Source of the DNA: Acestrorhynchus altus
Lineage: Eukaryota > Chordata > Actinopteri > Characiformes > Acestrorhynchidae
DNA: 64,000 bases
NCBI GenBank assembly: GCA_034509495.1
Contig: CM067511.1
Span: 31,397,474 to 31,461,473 of the forward strand
Direction of reading: 5' to 3'
Shown: positions 60,935-64,000 of the stretch, one piece after another
Layout: each line of letters begins with the position of its first letter
Position numbering within the stretch: the first letter of the stretch is position 1
The notes under the pieces: model-generated
What the model saw: the letters and a program-made list of their open reading frames with translations, nothing else
The model's database searches: none
Told to the model about the DNA's origin: nothing
Translations under genes and position numbers: made by a program

Positions 60935-61305
60935 CTGTTTAAGGAGCTGGAGAAGGAGCTGCAGGCTGTTCAGTGAGTGGGTGGAGTTTAATGTGTCGGT
61001 GTGTGTAAGGAGCTGGAGAAGGAGCTGCAGGCTGTGCAGTGAGTGGGTGGAGTTTAATGTGTCGGTGTGTGTAAGGAGCTGGAGAAGGAGCTGCAGGCTG
61101 TGCGGTGAGTGGGTGGAGTTTAATGTGTCGGTGTGTGAGGAGCTGGAGAAGGAACTGCAGGCTGTGCAGTGAGTGGGTGGAGTTTAATGTGTCGGTGTGT
61201 GTAAGGAGATGGAGAAGGAGCTGCAGGCTGTGCAGTGAGTGGGTGGAGTTTAATGTGTCGGTGTGTGTAAGGAGCTGGAGAAGGAGCTGCAGGCTCTTAA
61301 ATGAG
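60935..61305 (+). repeat. 66-bp minisatellite, about 5.5 units
   Basis: The unit runs gtgagtgggtggagtttaat, then a gtgtcggtgtgtgt stretch, then 'aaggagctggagaaggagctgcaggctgtgca'. Starts at 60973 and 61039 are 66 bp apart, and later units follow. One unit near 61125 has lost two bases (gtgtgagg for gtgtgtaagg), shifting the frame. Open frames through it are artefacts of a period divisible by three. Confidence 0.95.
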
Positions 61306-62189
61306 AATTCTTAGACTCAGCCTTAAAGGCACTGCTACGTCTCTACACGGCCTTGAATCACTTCAGCTCAAACTGTGCAAGAAAGAAAAGGCTGCGAGCT
61401 TTCAACCTGTACAGAAAGGCAGAAGCCCACATCTTAACATATGAACATGCAGAAAGTAAGAGCGGCGAATATCGGCACGTTGCAAATTGTATGATTCTTC
61501 TACTGCAACAACAACAGTCATTAATCCTACTGCCTGCCTATATTCTCATCCAATCCCACCTGATGTCCTTTTAGAACCCAAAAACCCATTTTCCAAAGAC
61601 CTTTCTTAATCCTTAATTCTCCAGGGCTGAGTTTCACCAAAGCATCTTAGCCACGATAATTCTTAAATGGCAGCGTGAGCATTATTGCACCCTCTCTACC
61701 AGTTACGATGATCTCCGCGTTAAGCAGCTTTTGGCTCTTTTGTTAAAGTGCCTACAAGACTGATGTACGGAAATGAGCTCAGATCTGATTTACGACGTCC
61801 CAGTCCCAGAAATGGAGTCCCAGTCCAGTAATGGAGTGTCAGGATTGTGATGCAGCTCAAGCTGACGTTTGATTTGCCTCGCGTTACCTTACACATTGTT
61901 GTCATATAGAATTATGATTTAAAGTGTCATTACTGGCCCACTATGGACCCCTGTCCCCCCCTGGGGATGAGCATGTGGACCACACGTTGATCTACATGAT
62001 CCTCCTGTGTTCTGGAATGTCCTGGGATGTCTTTGAGACAGTAGAGCTTTCTGCGCTGTTATTTTATAATGAGTGGGTGGAGCTACACTGCAGTAGGCTG
62101 AACAGTCATGTATCAAAGGACACCCCATGAAAACCTTTTTAAAAAATGTAAACATATGGACGTTTAATCTTCATTTTAACTACATTGAG

Positions 62190-62490
62190 AGATGGAGGTG
62201 ACCTAAAAAAGCACTGACTGAAGAAACCTCAGACATTACTTTAGTTTGCGCTTGATTGCTGAAGTGAGTGGTCTCACAGCGGGTCTCGGTGGATCCACAG
62301 AGCTCTCTGAGGCCTTCATTACGTTGAATTACTTTGAAATGCAATGTTCTTGTGAAGAAAAAGAAAGGACACCCTTTACCTTTTTAAAATCGAGAGGATC
62401 TCAGAGAAAGCTGCGAAAGCCATCCCGTCTGGATTCAATAATCACATCTCACCGATTTTCTAAGGGTTGGCTCCTGGGCCATATCTGCAT
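62190..62490 (+). mobile_element. Tc1-type relic (family C)
   Basis: 'gcttgattgctgaagtgagtgg' and 'ggatccacagagctctctgaggccttc' match the family C segments at 39400-39560 (inverted) and 23280-23380. Confidence 0.6.
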
Positions 62491-62699
62491 GACGTTATAC
62501 ACTGCAGTGCTGCCACACGATTGGCTGATTAGATAATTGCATGATGGTGGAGGTATACAGGTCTTCCAGATGAACTGCACAGTGTGTGTATATCAGAATC
62601 CAACCGTAGCTTTACAAAGAACCTCCATCAAAGGCAGTGTGATTGCAAGAGTCGACTCCACCATGGAAGTGAACTTGCAACATTAAACCCTCTGGCCTT

Positions 62700-63010
62700 C
62701 CTTCATCTCCGTCTGTGAGTCCCTCTCTCTCTCTCGCTCTCTCTCTCTGTCCTCTAATCTTTCTCTTACTTCTCCCTGACCACTCGCTCTGTCACCGACT
62801 AATTCACCCCCACCATTTCACACACACACTCCCTCACCATGTCACTTGCTAACAAAGCCCTTCCCTTTTGCTTTCACGCTGTCAAACATGACCTCCCCCT
62901 CTCTCCCTTTCTCTCTAGCTCGCCCACACCTCACATCTTCTAATTCATTCACTCAATCACTCCTTCGGTCCTCTCTCTCTCTTTCTCTCTGTCCGTCTAT
63001 TTACCTCTCA
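62700..63010 (+). repeat. pyrimidine-rich block with short (CT)n runs
   Basis: Repeated ctctctct runs lie in a C/T-rich stretch, with no coding signal recognised. Confidence 0.8.
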
Positions 63011-63199
63011 CCAGCGTTGATGAGTTTCTGCCCTCTGAGCTACAAAGGAAAACGAACCCATTCCCACCTCTTCATTAACCCACTAACCAAAGCACAGCTC
63101 CAGCACACATCAGTCAGTTGCCAACGTAGTTCCCTTTCGGGTCTGCAAACGTCTGCTCCCTAAGACGGTCAGATGCTTTCAATACATACACATATATAC

Positions 63200-63270
63200 G
63201 TATTACACACTGTATGGACAGAAGTATTGAGACATTGACAGGATCATTTCACATCCCATTCTAAATCCAG
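63200..63270 (+). mobile_element. Tc1-type left terminal repeat fragment
   Basis: 'cacactgtatggacagaagtattgagaca' is the inverted form of the widespread fish Tc1 end 'tgtccaatacttttgtccatatagtgt', recalled from common repeats. The interior is missing or decayed. Confidence 0.6.
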
Positions 63271-63348
63271 AGGCAAAGCTCACATTACCAGGCTCAAATC
63301 AGATTTATATTAATCAAACCTTATTTTATCAGGGCTGAACATGTCAAA

Positions 63349-63645
63349 TCCAGCAATGGATCGATATTTATATCAGGATAGAATCAGAGCAGGATAGGGG
63401 CTGAACGATATATCGATATTTATATCTATATGGGGATAGAAACAGAGCGGGATACGGGCTGAGCGATATATTGATATTTATATCTATATCGGAATATAAA
63501 CAGAGCAGGATACGGGCTGAGCGATATATCAATATTTATATCAGGATAGAAACAGAGCAGGATACGGGCTGAGCGATATATCGGGATATAAACAGAGCAG
63601 GATACGGGCTGAGCGATATTTCGATATTTAGATCTATCTACTTTT
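63349..63645 (+). repeat. AT-rich tandem repeat, units of 58/58/52/40 bp
   Basis: 'ctgagcgata' (first copy ctgaacgata) recurs at 63401, 63459, 63517, 63569 and 63609. Each unit holds 'cagagcaggatacggg' and a gatatttatatc palindrome. The shorter later units have lost the palindromic part. Confidence 0.93.
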
Positions 63646-64000
63646 GTGATTATAGTATTTAAATTTTCATTTTAATCTGCCATTAGATAAAGGGCAGACA
63701 GATGGGTCAAAGTTCATTTTTGTGCACAATATTAAGGGGGAGGTTTTGATCGTCATCAATCAATATAATAGATGGCGACAGGGTTACTAAGGTAGCGCAG
63801 CTTAATCCCACAGCTTTTATTTCTGTAAAATAAACGGAAAATCACTAAAGTCTTTTCATGAAACTTTTATTACGTGCATGGTCATGCAAGTGCACGCAAT
63901 GGCTGTAAAAATGTAACTCAGGCCAGGTACTGACAGATGTCCAGGACCTAGAGAGGACATTTAAAGCAAGAGTGTCGCCATCTGTCACAGGGCCTCGGAC

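Larger units (their letters stand above)
1..64000 (-). other. rngtt: rngtt gene body (mRNA capping enzyme), partial at both ends
   Basis: Seven minus-strand exons join in consistent phase into one reading frame matching the vertebrate bifunctional mRNA capping enzyme. That nuclear enzyme removes the gamma phosphate of nascent RNA polymerase II transcripts (N-terminal RNA 5'-triphosphatase) and then adds GMP (C-terminal guanylyltransferase). The spacing from the P-loop cysteine to the KADG lysine is 172 residues here, against 168 in the human protein (Cys126 to Lys294), so nothing large is missing between them. Inferred introns are 1,382, 2,285, 3,519, 27,536, 4,996 and 17,392 bp, plus partial introns at each end. 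No stop, frameshift or broken splice site was seen, so the gene looks intact. The first coding exons and the exons with guanylyltransferase motifs IV-VI and the OB fold are outside the window. Confidence 0.96.
59569..64000 (-). other. rngtt: partial rngtt intron, upstream of the first exon in the window
   Basis: This stretch contains a SINE head (60080-60200), a 66-bp minisatellite (60935-61305), a Tc1-type relic (62190-62490), a pyrimidine-rich block (62700-63010), a Tc1-type terminal repeat (63200-63270) and an AT-rich tandem repeat (63349-63645). No upstream capping-enzyme exon, such as the segment with CKGHGECP in vertebrates, was seen. The intron therefore extends past 64000. Confidence 0.7.

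Noticed and set aside
60981..61314. 22-residue repeat protein
   Set aside because: It is explained by a 66-bp minisatellite with a period divisible by three, and one unit breaks the frame.

Overview
The window is vertebrate, almost certainly teleost, nuclear DNA. Coding sequence is sparse and split by spliceosomal introns. There are many (CA)n, (GA)n and (AAG)n microsatellites, tRNA-derived SINE remnants and a dense scatter of decayed Tc1/mariner transposons. Several of the SINE and Tc1 remnants resemble repeats common in ostariophysan fish, but I cannot name a species from sequence alone.

The only protein-coding gene I can support is the mRNA capping enzyme gene rngtt, on the minus strand. 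It runs through the whole window, which holds neither end of it. Seven internal exons were located with GT/AG splice sites and consistent phases: 59493-59568, 57858-58110, 55463-55572, 51842-51943, 24170-24305, 19102-19173 and 1545-1709. Together they give 914 nt and about 304 codons, corresponding to roughly residues 124-423 of the about 597-residue vertebrate protein. They cover the triphosphatase P-loop (HCTHGFNRTG), the acidic and basic linker, and the guanylyltransferase core with the KADGTR nucleotidyl-lysine motif and LLDGEMIID. The N-terminal exons (beyond 64000) and the C-terminal exons with the last guanylyltransferase motifs and the OB fold (before position 1) lie outside the window.

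Layout from high to low coordinates, which is the direction of transcription. 59569-64000 is intron with a 58-bp AT-rich tandem repeat, a 66-bp minisatellite and a SINE. The first four exons sit within 51842-59568. A 27.5-kb intron (24306-51841) follows, with many Tc1 relics, a 55-bp tandem array, a 90-bp coding-like repeat, a laminin-G-like open stretch and several clean blocks that could be conserved non-coding elements. Exons at 24170 and 19102 come next. A 17.4-kb intron (1710-19101) holds a foldback element, at least three Tc1 relics, SINEs and another candidate regulatory block. The last exon in the window is at 1545-1709.

I found no operon, CRISPR array, phage, bacterial system or other nested gene. 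Most of the window is intron, so the findings concern repeat biology, splice-site context and possible regulatory DNA. I see no convincing new molecular system.
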